Below, piece by piece: positions 45,005 to 52,840 of a stretch of DNA of 64,000 bases. The DNA is taken from assembly GCF_045038405.1 (NCBI RefSeq), contig NZ_CP173660.1, positions 62,001-126,000 of the forward strand, in the 5' to 3' direction. The stretch is from Sellimonas caecigallum (lineage in GTDB: Bacteria > Bacillota > Clostridia > Lachnospirales > Lachnospiraceae). The translations under genes and the position numbers were made by a program. Each line of letters opens with the position of its first letter. The first letter of the stretch is position 1. The notes below the pieces were generated by a model, which was not told the DNA's origin, did not search any database, and saw only the letters and a program-made list of their open reading frames with translations.

Positions 45005-45095
45005 AGCAATGAATCCTCTCTTTCGTATTGATTTTAGTATATCAGATTCATTAAAAAATGTCCGAAAAAGTGTCTTAATTTATGAGACCATTATA

Positions 45096-45270
45096 CCGTG
45101 GCAGATGAAAAGCACTCGTATCATATTTTAAAGTCCTCCTGATTTGCGTTAGTTTGCCCTGTTTTGCCAGGTATATAGTTACTTGTAAGACTATGATATT
45201 TCTCACAGATTAAGCAAAACGAAGCATATTGAAGACTGTCAAAAGTAGTAAAAACATGGTAAGAATGGGG
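45096..45270. repeat. Diverged direct repeat, copy A (upstream half)
   Basis: Together with 43633-43741 this forms a repeat interrupted only by the IS3 element. It aligns with 47345-47655: the blocks AAAAGCACTCGTATCATATT, TTGCGTTAGTTTGCCCTG and AAAGTAGTAAAAAC occur in both in the same order. On the minus strand it holds the leader and AGGAGG site of the short phosphatase-like ORF. The two copies bracket the AAA-DUF4435 gene. Confidence 0.75.
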
Positions 45271-45280
45271 GCCTATTTCT

Positions 45281-46894
45281 TCATTCGATAAGTTCACTAG
45301 GCAAATAATTTGAAATAGCCTCTACAATTTTATCATGTAGCATTCCATTAAGTAATGCCAAAATTGTATCGCAATACTCCTTGTCAATTAGTCCTAGAAA
45401 ATGTCCTATTGACCGGCTCAAATTTTTTTCATTAAACACGCGTAATACGCCAATATAATCCTCATCTTCTAATGGCTTTTTAAATTTTGTTTCTTGATCT
45501 AATTTTGTTTGTTCAAAGTCAATAGACTTCAAAACATTATTTAAACTTTGTTTAGCATCACTTTCACTTTTTTTAGAGAGCTCGGCAGATGCTAATTGAT
45601 ACTTTATATATGCAATGACGCTCTGACATATTTGCTTGTCAAGCTGGGGTTTAAATCGATCATGAATAATATACTTTTTAATCCTACCAAAAACCTCTTC
45701 TGAATTTTTTCCCAAATAATCAGCTATCACATATATCAATTCCTGTACAAGAAAAAGATTTTCGACTTCTGCAACCTTTAGCGTATATATGCCATCTTCC
45801 TTGTATTTCTCAATTTCATAATCAGATCGATAATCTCTATCGACTAACCCATAAACTTTTAAATGGTGTAAGGATGGATTACTACGAAATGCTTTTGTTC
45901 TAGCAATAACTTGGGTACAACTTCCACAAGCAATTACGTAATATTGCGGATAAAGTAAAGTATACAATTGCGTATCATAACTATTTTTTTCACCCTCCAC
46001 AAATAACACATTTCTTCTATTTCCCAAAATATCAAAAAGAAGCTCTTCTGGAAGTTCATTATCTTTAATTTGTTCTAATTTCCAATTCTTACCATCAAAT
46101 TCTTTAATCCAAATTTTCTCTGACTGTCCGTGCATTGCTGCAAACTGTGTATCATGTGTAATATATATAAACAGGCAGTCTTTCCTATATTTTTCAAGAG
46201 CTATCCACAAGCGGTTCATAATAGAGCGATGTAAATGAACTTCTGGCTCATCAATTATTAAGATTTTATTTTCTGGTATACAAAGAACTTGGGCCACTAA
46301 ATAAAGTACTGCCCTTTCCCCATCACTCATTTGGTTTGAACTGTAGGATATTTGTTTTCCTTCTTTTTCTAATACAGCTATGAATTTTGCATCGTGAACT
46401 TCTAATTTTCTTTGAGGAAAAATCTCATCCCATATTTGTATTAATTTGTCTATTGAGGTAAACGGTGGCTCTGGCCTTTCTTCACGTGTTGGCGCCGCCT
46501 TACATTCAGCTACGAATTTTTCATTATCGTTATTTTTTAATGCAATCAGTGCAGCCAATACATTATCAAAATCATTCATCAATTGAGTAGTGTAAGATTT
46601 TCCATAATTCCAGCGTAATCCTTTGCTATCTCTCCAGCCACTGCTACTATCATCCGTACCAAAAAACACTATATCTTCTGCTTGTGAATAGCTTTTGAGA
46701 GGAATATTTTCACTAAAATTTAAGTTCCTTTGTGCACCAATACGATGTACATTCTTCATATCCTGTTGCTCGATCCATGCCCCCAATTTACTTTTCCCCG
46801 AACCATTAGCACCAATGATAACTACAGAGTTTAAAGTGGTATTATAGTTTTCCCTTTTACCGTTCTCATCTGGAAGATAGTACGTAAATTGCAT
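45281..46894 (-). CDS. AAA ATPase-DUF4435 (TOPRIM) fusion, merged PARIS-like defence protein
   Basis: The 537-aa protein combines an ABC-type AAA domain with a TOPRIM-like DUF4435 domain. Walker A is IIGANGSGKSKL (28-35), the signature is MSDGERAVLYLVAQ (near 190) and Walker B is ILIIDEPEVHLH (near 215). The DUF4435 part begins at VLFVEGEKNSYD (near 302, TOPRIM Glu) and contains LVDRDYRSD (near 355, DxD). PARIS systems pair AriA (AAA) with AriB (DUF4435 TOPRIM nuclease) and merged single-protein forms are known. In PARIS the complex senses phage anti-restriction proteins and AriB then cuts tRNA. It is a lone gene between two direct repeats, a typical cargo position. An OLD-family nuclease is the main alternative. 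Confidence 0.72.
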   Translation of the reverse strand: MQFTYYLPDENGKRENYNTTLNSVVIIGANGSGKSKLGAWIEQQDMKNVHRIGAQRNLNFSENIPLKSYSQAEDIVFFGTDDSSSGWRDSKGLRWNYGKSYTTQLMNDFDNVLAALIALKNNDNEKFVAECKAAPTREERPEPPFTSIDKLIQIWDEIFPQRKLEVHDAKFIAVLEKEGKQISYSSNQMSDGERAVLYLVAQVLCIPENKILIIDEPEVHLHRSIMNRLWIALEKYRKDCLFIYITHDTQFAAMHGQSEKIWIKEFDGKNWKLEQIKDNELPEELLFDILGNRRNVLFVEGEKNSYDTQLYTLLYPQYYVIACGSCTQVIARTKAFRSNPSLHHLKVYGLVDRDYRSDYEIEKYKEDGIYTLKVAEVENLFLVQELIYVIADYLGKNSEEVFGRIKKYIIHDRFKPQLDKQICQSVIAYIKYQLASAELSKKSESDAKQSLNNVLKSIDFEQTKLDQETKFKKPLEDEDYIGVLRVFNEKNLSRSIGHFLGLIDKEYCDTILALLNGMLHDKIVEAISNYLPSELIE

Positions 46895-47344
46895 ATTGAT
46901 TTTATCCCTTTCTATTTTTATATTAACATTTTCTTCAGTTACATTCTAATATGTCCATTTATAAAAATAACAAATATTTTGTTATCAAGTCGCTTAATAT
47001 TGTATCATAGTTTTTCATTTTATGAAAATATATAAAAGCCCCTGCTAAAGCAGAGCGCCAGACTTTCAAAGTCCTCCCTATTAGGCTACGGCAAAATAGC
47101 GGTTCTTTAAGAGTCTGAGCCATTCTCATGAGAATGGCATTTTCCATACCACCAAGCATCACATTTTGCATGCATTCTGGTATGGTACTCTTTGCAAAGA
47201 GAAGAGCCTCGCCGTTTAACAATGCTGCCTGTCCGCAGACAGTAAAGAGATATGAACATTACCCAAGGCATATTTACCCACATACAGTAAGCGACGATAC
47301 TCCTTTTTAGAAATACGGCCGCTTTGCTGTATCGTCTATAAAAC
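46895..47344. other. Gene-poor stretch with several palindromes
   Basis: No convincing gene. An 88-codon minus-strand frame (46959-47222) lacks a good start and is not recognisable. The stretch has a perfect 20-bp palindrome (47119-47138, GCCATTCTCATGAGAATGGC) and an 8-bp inverted pair CCATACCA/TGGTATGG nearby. Another inverted pair, GACGATAC (47293-47300) and GTATCGTC (47329-47336), lies next to repeat copy B. This may be recombination-site or structured-RNA sequence from a lost element. Confidence 0.4.
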
Positions 47345-47655
47345 TCGCCACATCAAGGCTCTTTCAAAAATGGTGTACTAGTGGTATAGTAAACGCCTTT
47401 GTACTTCGTGAAAACATTGATTTTACTGGCTTTTCCGGGAACTCTCAAGATCCTGCCGTGGCACACGAAAAGCACTCGTATCATATTTTAAAGTCCTCCT
47501 GATTTGCGTTAGTTTGCCCTGTTTTGCCGCGATTTGCCGGGTATGTAGTTGCCGCTGAGATTGTTAAAACAATCACAAAATAAGCAAAACGTGGCAAATC
47601 GGGGCAAGTTGAGGCCGTCAAAAGTAGTAAAAACGTAGTAAGAATGGGGGATATG
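47345..47655. repeat. Diverged direct repeat, copy B
   Basis: This 310-bp segment is the uninterrupted partner of copy A (43633-43741 plus 45096-45270), same orientation. It contains CTCTTTCAAAAATGGTGTA, GGCTTTTCCGGGA, TTTTAAAGTCCTCCTGATTT and AAAGTAGTAAAAACGTAGTA in the same order. It shows the target before IS3 insertion (CCTGCCGTGGCA). The pair looks like old attachment-site junctions of integrated elements. Confidence 0.75.
47377..47484 (-). pseudogene. LMW-PTP-like start ORF (copy B), frameshifted
   Basis: The ATG at 47484 with AGGAGG upstream begins MIRVLFVCHGRILRVPGKAS and reads 35 codons to a stop. Compared with copy A it has one extra base near 47400; without it the frame would continue as YYTTSTPFLKEP as in copy A. 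The first ten residues equal those of LMW protein tyrosine phosphatases up to the catalytic Cys loop. Confidence 0.6.
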
Positions 47656-47763
47656 TTACTACTGCCAGGCTATCTATACATTTCTTAAAATCATCTTTGC
47701 ACAAACAGTACCTCATATTCATGCAATACCGTTTCTCTTATTTTTCTTCAAATGTCAATCCTG

Positions 47764-47874
47764 TCAACTCCACTTAAGATTAATAAAAAATCTACTGTCA
47801 TTATCTAGGGCACAATCAAATACCCCCATTTTGTCCAATTCATCGTCTAAACCTAAATATTCTGAAGCAAACAT
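47764..47874 (-). pseudogene. Fragment of a conserved hypothetical gene
   Basis: A 36-codon frame starts MFASEYLGLDDELDKMGVF after a GAGG-like site and ends at TGA in sequence that no longer looks coding. It reads like an intact N terminus of a larger accessory protein that lost its body. Function unknown. The stretch 47656-47897 holds nothing else I can support. Confidence 0.35.
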
Positions 47875-47897
47875 TCCCACACACCTCTACAATATTT

Positions 47898-48791
47898 TCA
47901 TTCTTCCAACATTGCCAGATAGCTGTCTAACCTTGTACTCACATACCCAGCAAACAACTTTTCCATCGCATTCAGATTATGATTTACATGATATTCATCA
48001 AAAGCATTGTAATAAGCAATCCGATCTGTAAATTTAATATCAATCGGCGGATATCCTGCTTTCATCAGTTCCAGATTTACAAGCAACCGTCCCGTACGAC
48101 CATTACCGTCTATAAACGGATGAATGCCTTCAAATTCAATATGGAACCGTGCGAGCCTGGGAATGATATGCTCGGTGCTGTTCCTATAAGCTTCCAGCAA
48201 CTGCTCCATCTTAGGTTGAATAAGATAAGGCTGTGCCGGTTCATGTTTTGCCCCCATAATTCTTACTGGAACCCTTCTATAAACCCCACGGTCATCTTTT
48301 TTATCCGCCAGTACCAGATAATGAATCTGCTTTATCACACTCTCTGATAATGGCACCTGCTCCTTTACCAGATCCTGTACAAAATAAAAAGCTTCTTTAT
48401 GTCCGACCGCCTCCATATGGTCTTTAAGAGGTTTTTGATCAATCGTGAGACCACGCAGCACCATATCTGTTTCCCGCAAGGTCAGCGTATTACCTTCAAT
48501 CGCATTGGAATTATAGGTATACTCCACCACAAATTCTTCTGTAAGACGCTCTACCTCTCCTTCTGTCAATGGGCGCCTGGTGTCCAATTCTGCTTTCTTT
48601 CGGTCAATCATCTCTAACAGACTTGCTGCAGATCTATATCGACCATCCTCCGGTTTCTTTGCCTCTTCCGGAATCTTCCAACTACGTCCCTCACGGATAA
48701 CTCCCGGGATTTTCCCTTCTGAGCATAAGATTCGTACTCTTCTGTCTGAAATCCCCCACTTCTCTGCTGCTTGTTTCACTGACATATACAT
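47898..48791 (-). CDS. Fic-domain protein with N-terminal HTH
   Basis: The 297-aa protein begins with a MerR/excisionase-like HTH (residues 3-45, SVKQAAEKWGISDRRVRILC). The Fic domain follows: the inhibitory motif NSNAIEGN (E99) lies in the N-terminal helix and the catalytic motif HPFIDGNGRTGR at residues 224-235 (His224). Fic enzymes usually transfer AMP to a hydroxyl side chain of a target protein; the built-in inhibitory helix makes this a self-restrained (class II) type. GAGG lies ten bases before the ATG. The target is unknown. The HTH may let it regulate its own gene. A similar HTH heads the phosphorothioate cluster. Confidence 0.92.
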   Translation of the reverse strand: MYMSVKQAAEKWGISDRRVRILCSEGKIPGVIREGRSWKIPEEAKKPEDGRYRSAASLLEMIDRKKAELDTRRPLTEGEVERLTEEFVVEYTYNSNAIEGNTLTLRETDMVLRGLTIDQKPLKDHMEAVGHKEAFYFVQDLVKEQVPLSESVIKQIHYLVLADKKDDRGVYRRVPVRIMGAKHEPAQPYLIQPKMEQLLEAYRNSTEHIIPRLARFHIEFEGIHPFIDGNGRTGRLLVNLELMKAGYPPIDIKFTDRIAYYNAFDEYHVNHNLNAMEKLFAGYVSTRLDSYLAMLEE

Positions 48792-48968
48792 AAGTATTTT
48801 ACCTCGCTTAGATAATAATATACCCCATTATCGGAATAATAGCAACGCTATCGGAATAATATTTAGCATTTATCGGAACAATGCAAAAAGATCCAGCAGA
48901 TATCATTGGCTCACCCGGATCAAAACTTTCACATTATTCACTTTTCTTTCCTCAGTAGTAGTAAGTCC

Positions 48969-49517
48969 TGCAAATGTCAAGCACTTTTTTACATTGTTAG
49001 GTAAGATGTTTTTTACACCGTATGGTAAGGAGTTTTTTACATACCCTGGTAAGCAGATTTTTACATCGTAAGGTAAGCACTTTCTTACTTTATCCGGTAA
49101 GAAGATTTTTACATCCCTGCGTCTCCCTGTGGGTACAGATCAGGGTGCTTCAGCCGGTAGGATTCTCCGCGGAAAGAGTAACACTTGGCATGATGCAGGA
49201 TCCGGTCCAGCATTGCAGTGGTAAGTACTGGATCCCCCATCATCTCAGCCCAATCAACGATCTCTTTATTGGTGGTAAAGATGATGGAACTGGTTTCATA
49301 GGTGTCACTGATAAATGTGAAAAAGCGGTTGGCCTGTCCGCGACTGATCGGTGTATAGCCGATCTCGTCAATGATGACAAGCTGTGCTTTCTTGATATTT
49401 TTAAGTCGGAATCCGGCTGCACGTTCTGTTTCTGCGGTATCAAGGATCTTGATCAGACTGGTCATCTTCTCAAAACATACGGTATATCCGCTGTTGACAG
49501 CCTGTAGACCAAGACCA
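48969..49517 (-). mobile_element. Truncated second copy of IS21 element 1
   Basis: Bases 48969-49517 correspond without indels to 652-1200 of copy 1 with few substitutions. They include the left terminal repeat array and the last 136 codons of istB (49109-49517). The match stops abruptly at 49517, where an IS91-like element begins. Same orientation as copy 1. Confidence 0.92.
49109..49517 (-). pseudogene. istB 3' fragment
   Basis: Open minus-strand frame corresponding to the C-terminal half of the IstB of copy 1, including the Walker B VIIDEIGY. Walker A and everything before it are missing because the element is cut at 49517. Confidence 0.9.
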
Positions 49518-49713
49518 AGTCGCTGGCGCGACAGCTAGTGCAAGGTACATAATTCCGCTACTTTTTCAAAAAAAATAGCAGTTTTTGTATTTATGTTGTA
49601 TTGTTGAGTTACCACACTTAACATTTGACATATACACAAGAACTGCTATGATTAGTTTAACATGGATTTTTAAACTCAACAACCTCATATCTTATCTTTT
49701 TCCAAGATCACCC

Positions 49714-49759
49714 CCTTGAAAGAACTTTCTCTCATTTATTAAATTACATTCTTTCAAGG
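49714..49759 (+). promoter_or_regulatory. Inverted repeat covering the recombinase ribosome site
   Basis: CCTTGAAAGAA (49714-49724) and TTCTTTCAAGG (49749-49759) are perfect 11-bp inverse arms with a 24-base loop. The right arm overlaps the AAGGAGG site of the recombinase gene, so the folded mRNA would hide the ribosome site. It could limit translation of the recombinase. Confidence 0.6.
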
Positions 49760-49769
49760 AGGTTCCGTC

Positions 49770-50633
49770 ATGGACTATTTAAATGTTTACCGGGAGATGA
49801 TCTCCCTTCGTGGTCTTACTGACCACACTGTAAAATCTTATTCTACTTACATCCGTTCTTACCTGGATTACCTTCACACGCTTCTTCACAAACAACCGGA
49901 AGACGTTTCCTGGGATGAACTCAGGGATTTTATCCGCTGGCTTCAGAAAGAGCGTGCCCTTTCTGACCGTACAATCAACCACTGTATCTCACAGCTCCGC
50001 TTCTTTACCATGTATGTCCTGCACAAACCTTGGGATCCGACCCAGCTTCCTATGCGGAAATTCGATTCCTTTCTTCCCTTTGTCCCCACTCAGAAGGAAG
50101 CGGAACTTTTTATCTCTACGCTTTCAGACCTGAAGCCCAAAGCTATGGTTGCTCTCATGTATTCTGCCGGTCTCAGGGTTGGGGAAGTCTGCAGTCTCCA
50201 TTACCGTGATATCCAACGGAAAAATATGCGGATCCATATCGCACATTCAAAAAACCGTTCAGACCGCTATGCCGTCCTTTCTCAAAAAGCGCTGGATATC
50301 CTCACTGACTACTGGTTTGCATACGGCCGTCCCTCCGGCTGGCTTTTTCCGAAACAGACGGATCCTTCCCGGCCTATTGATACTTTTTATATCACGCGGC
50401 ATATGCGTGCCCACGAAGAGTCCCTCGGCTGGGAACACCGGCTTACCTGCCACTCTTTCCGTCATGCTTTCGGAACACACCTTTATGAAAACGGGACGGA
50501 TCTTCTGACAATTAAAAATCTGATGGGGCACAAATCTCTAAACTCTACCCTGATCTATATCCACCTGGCTTCTTACCAGTCCAGAAATGTGCTCTCCCCT
50601 TTTGACCGGATTGGAGGTGCTTCCATTGAGTAA
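49770..50633 (+). CDS. Tyrosine recombinase (phage-integrase family)
   Basis: The 287-aa protein has an N-terminal SAM-like core-binding domain (residues 1-90) and the catalytic set of tyrosine recombinases: Arg in SAGLRVGEVCSLHY, the HxxR box HSFRHAFGTHL, His in LMGHKSLNSTL and Tyr in LIYIHL. AAGGAGG stands seven bases before the ATG at 49770. It is followed, with an 8-bp overlap, by an IS91-type zinc-ribbon ORF, so it is probably the accessory integrase of that element rather than a host XerC/D. Confidence 0.9.
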   Translation: MDYLNVYREMISLRGLTDHTVKSYSTYIRSYLDYLHTLLHKQPEDVSWDELRDFIRWLQKERALSDRTINHCISQLRFFTMYVLHKPWDPTQLPMRKFDSFLPFVPTQKEAELFISTLSDLKPKAMVALMYSAGLRVGEVCSLHYRDIQRKNMRIHIAHSKNRSDRYAVLSQKALDILTDYWFAYGRPSGWLFPKQTDPSRPIDTFYITRHMRAHEESLGWEHRLTCHSFRHAFGTHLYENGTDLLTIKNLMGHKSLNSTLIYIHLASYQSRNVLSPFDRIGGASIE

Positions 50634-50985
50634 CCTCAAGATCCGGATGATCTGGCAGGATTCGTATGATGATTACTGCCAGTCCGGACATTTTCAGTCA
50701 AAAGAACAGAAAAAAACTTCCCGCGCCATCCTGGCATGTAAGTCCGGCAGGCTTGGATTCAATGTCAGTGAGTGCAGCGAATGCGGACACATGGAATTCC
50801 ACAAGAATTCCTGCCGGAACCGGAACTGCCCCATCTGTCAAGCTGTACTGAAAGAAATCTGGGTGGATCAACGCAGGGCGGAAGTTAAGAGTATCGTAGA
50901 TAAAAAGACTTGGATCGATCTGCCGATGCGCTATCAGCCATACCGAAAACTGCATGAAAAGATGGTCCGCTTTTTCCTGAAATAA
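50626..50985 (+). pseudogene. IS91-like transposase, N-terminal zinc-binding part only
   Basis: A TTG at 50626 with GGAGG eight bases upstream starts a frame containing ECSECGHMEF and SCRNRNCPICQA, the zinc ribbon that opens IS91-family transposases. After about 85 residues the usual catalytic HUH/Y1 region is absent. The frame passes into TWIDLPMRYQPYRKLHEKMV and stops at 50985, so a large internal or 3' deletion is likely. Not functional as a transposase. Confidence 0.75.
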
Positions 50986-51033
50986 CTTTCCCGAAAACAG
51001 GACTTGAGATCAAGGAAAAATATTTTAAAGTTT

Positions 51034-51070
51034 AAAAGCCTGCCGCATTCCACTTGTGCGACAGGCTTTT
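51034..51070. terminator. Bidirectional intrinsic terminator
   Basis: Arms AAAAGCCTGCCGCA and TGCGACAGGCTTTT pair with one mismatch and a 9-base loop, with T runs on both strands. It closes the minus-strand fusion gene and also the mobile element on the plus strand. It marks the junction between island and chromosome. Confidence 0.85.
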
Positions 51071-51104
51071 TAATACAGGCAGTCCTATGTCTGTTCAGGT
51101 ACGC

Positions 51105-51989
51105 TTATTTTACCTCAACCAATTCGATCCGGAAATTCAATTCTTTTCCTGCCATTTCATGGTTGGCATCGAATGTGATGGAAGTCTCATCTTTCTCAAC
51201 TACAGTGACCGGGAACGGCTGGCCGTACTGATTGGTAAGATAGATCCGCTGCCCTTCCTCCAGATTTTCAGATCCCGGAAGAAATGCCATTTCAATCATA
51301 AACACCGCGTTTGGATCCGGCATGCCATACGCTTCTTCCGGCATCAGATGGACATCAACAACCTGTCCAACTTCCATGTCAGCCACTGCAGCATCAAATC
51401 CCCGGATCATCTGTCCTGCACCACAGACGAATTCCAGAGGTTCCCCGCGGTCGTAGGAAGAATCAAACTGGGTACCGTCATTAAATGTTCCTCTATAATG
51501 CGTCCGGCAAGTCTTTCCCACATTGCGGCCAGTAATCGCCGGCTGTGATCCGCAGCCTCCTCCGCAGCTTCCGCAGCCTCCGCCACAGGAATGCTCTTCC
51601 TCGTGATGACCGCATTCATGCTCTTCTCCATGATGGCTGCAGCTGTGGCCTTCGTCATGATGGTGGTCGCAGGTTGCACCAGAAGAAGTCAGTTCCCCTT
51701 TGAGATAAGCTTCTACCGCCTGATCTGCATCGCCCTGGGCACCGGAGCATAACTCGATTCCTGCCTCTGCAAGTGCAGCCTGAGCTCCGCCACCGATCCC
51801 GCCGCAGATCAGCACGTCGACAGACTGTTCTGCTAAAAGTCCTGCCAATGCACCATGTCCTGTGCCATTTGAACCGATCACTTCACTGGAGATTACATTA
51901 TGATCTTCCACTTCGTAAATTTTAAAATTCTCTGTTTTTCCAAAATGCTGAAAAATGTTTCCATTATCATACGTTACCGCTATTTTCAT
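51105..51989 (-). CDS. NifX/NifB-like domain fused to SlyD/FKBP-type prolyl isomerase
   Basis: Residues 1-105 form a dinitrogenase iron-molybdenum cofactor (NifX/NifB-like) domain (MKIAVTYDNGNIFQHFGKTE ... DVLICGGIGGGAQAAL). A metal-binding linker very rich in His and Cys follows (DHHHDEGHSCSHHGEEH, then SCGGGCGSCGGGCGS). The C-terminal 145 residues are an FKBP/SlyD-type peptidyl-prolyl isomerase (GTQFDSSYDRGEPLEF, MPEEAYGMPDP, TFDANHEMAGKEL). The start at 51989 fits the family's MKIAV opening. The linker suggests nickel or zinc handling, as for the SlyD tail. The order of domains is unusual, but the frame is clean. Likely cytosolic metallochaperone-folding factor. Confidence 0.88.
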   Translation of the reverse strand: MKIAVTYDNGNIFQHFGKTENFKIYEVEDHNVISSEVIGSNGTGHGALAGLLAEQSVDVLICGGIGGGAQAALAEAGIELCSGAQGDADQAVEAYLKGELTSSGATCDHHHDEGHSCSHHGEEHECGHHEEEHSCGGGCGSCGGGCGSQPAITGRNVGKTCRTHYRGTFNDGTQFDSSYDRGEPLEFVCGAGQMIRGFDAAVADMEVGQVVDVHLMPEEAYGMPDPNAVFMIEMAFLPGSENLEEGQRIYLTNQYGQPFPVTVVEKDETSITFDANHEMAGKELNFRIELVEVK

Positions 51990-52069
51990 GTCCTCTTTTC
52001 TCCTCATTTATTTCTATTTCTGATTCTGACGATTCTATTATAAAACATCATCCGATGATTTCCAAGCTT

Positions 52070-52810
52070 TTATGCCAGAATCTGCTCCGGATGAAAATTC
52101 AGATAATCTCCTGATACCAGCATATAGTTGATTCCCCGGTAAATTCCCCGGATGCTGTCTCCAAACCGCCGTTCTCCATGACAGTGGGAGTAGACGACCG
52201 CTTCCACACCGTATTCTTCCGCAATCTGTGTAAATGGCGAAGCTGCCTCGAGAATACTTGTCGGCGGATAATGCAGAAACATTACAAATTTACGGTATCC
52301 TGCCTCTTCCGCCTGTCGAAAGGACTCCCGAAGCCGCTCCATCTCTCTTACAACCAGCTTCTTGGCCTGCTTTTCCCTCTCTTCGTCCCATCCCAGGATT
52401 CTTCCCTGAAAATCCAAATAAAACGGTCCTTCAAAAGTATATCCTTTCGTCCCCACCAGCGCATAGTCCTGATAGGCGGCAAAATTATTCTGCAAAAAGA
52501 AGAGCCGTCCGGCATATTCTTCATTCAGCCGTCTGGTCTTCTTCGCATCCCAGAACATATCATGATTGCCCCGCAGCAGGATCTTCCGCCCCGGCAGCCG
52601 TTCAATAAAGGCAAGATCCTCCCGGCATTCCGAAAGCTTCCTGCCCCAGGAATGATCGCCGGTCAACACAAGAGTATCCTCCGGCTTCACGATGCGATTC
52701 ACGTACTTTTCGATCTTACGTTCATGGTGTTTCCACACTTTTCCAAATGCGTCCATCGGCTTGTCTGCCTGAAAACTTAAATGCAGATCACCCAATGCAT
52801 ACAATGCCAT
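52070..52810 (-). CDS. Metallophosphoesterase (Calcineurin-like)
   Basis: This 246-aa protein shows the whole metallophosphoesterase motif series: GDLHLS, LTGDHSWG, LRGNHDMFW, FLHYPP and YSHCHGERRFG, which bind two metal ions. It is a single-domain cytosolic enzyme. The substrate cannot be told from sequence. It belongs to the normal chromosomal part and is read in the same direction as the phosphatase gene upstream, 30 bp away. Confidence 0.9.
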   Translation of the reverse strand: MALYALGDLHLSFQADKPMDAFGKVWKHHERKIEKYVNRIVKPEDTLVLTGDHSWGRKLSECREDLAFIERLPGRKILLRGNHDMFWDAKKTRRLNEEYAGRLFFLQNNFAAYQDYALVGTKGYTFEGPFYLDFQGRILGWDEEREKQAKKLVVREMERLRESFRQAEEAGYRKFVMFLHYPPTSILEAASPFTQIAEEYGVEAVVYSHCHGERRFGDSIRGIYRGINYMLVSGDYLNFHPEQILA

Positions 52811-52840
52811 CCGGAATTACCTCCTCTGTTCAAATATATG

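Larger units (their letters stand above)
43742..45095 (-). mobile_element. IS3-family element, 1354 bp
   Basis: The ends TATAATGG (43742) and CCATTATA (45088-45095) are inverted repeats, flanked by the 3-bp direct repeat CCG at 43739-43741 and 45096-45098. The uninterrupted target is seen in the second repeat copy near 47457, which confirms the borders. Two overlapping frames encode OrfA and OrfB. Confidence 0.92.
43636..45124 (-). pseudogene. LMW-PTP-like start ORF (copy A) interrupted by IS3
   Basis: After removing the IS3 element and one CCG, bases 45124-45099 and 43741-43636 join to a 43-codon ORF that starts MIRVLFICHG and continues SILKNPGKACKINGFT to PFLKEL. AGGAGG lies upstream of the ATG at 45124. 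The first ten residues match the start of low-molecular-weight protein tyrosine phosphatases (MIRVLFVCHGNICRSP). The rest does not. This looks like a phosphatase gene start joined to the end of an integrated element. A diverged copy lies at 47377-47484. Confidence 0.6.
49518..50998 (+). mobile_element. Tyrosine-recombinase/IS91-like element, 3'-truncated
   Basis: Its left end follows the broken IS21 copy exactly and begins with a hairpin (GTCGC-TGGC-GCGAC). It carries a tyrosine recombinase gene and then a zinc-ribbon transposase start, the arrangement of IS91-family elements with an accessory integrase. The transposase is incomplete and the right end is not clear. Confidence 0.6.

Noticed and set aside
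46959..47222. 88-codon minus-strand frame
   Set aside because: No ribosome site and no recognisable domain; the stretch is better described as palindrome-rich non-coding or decayed sequence.
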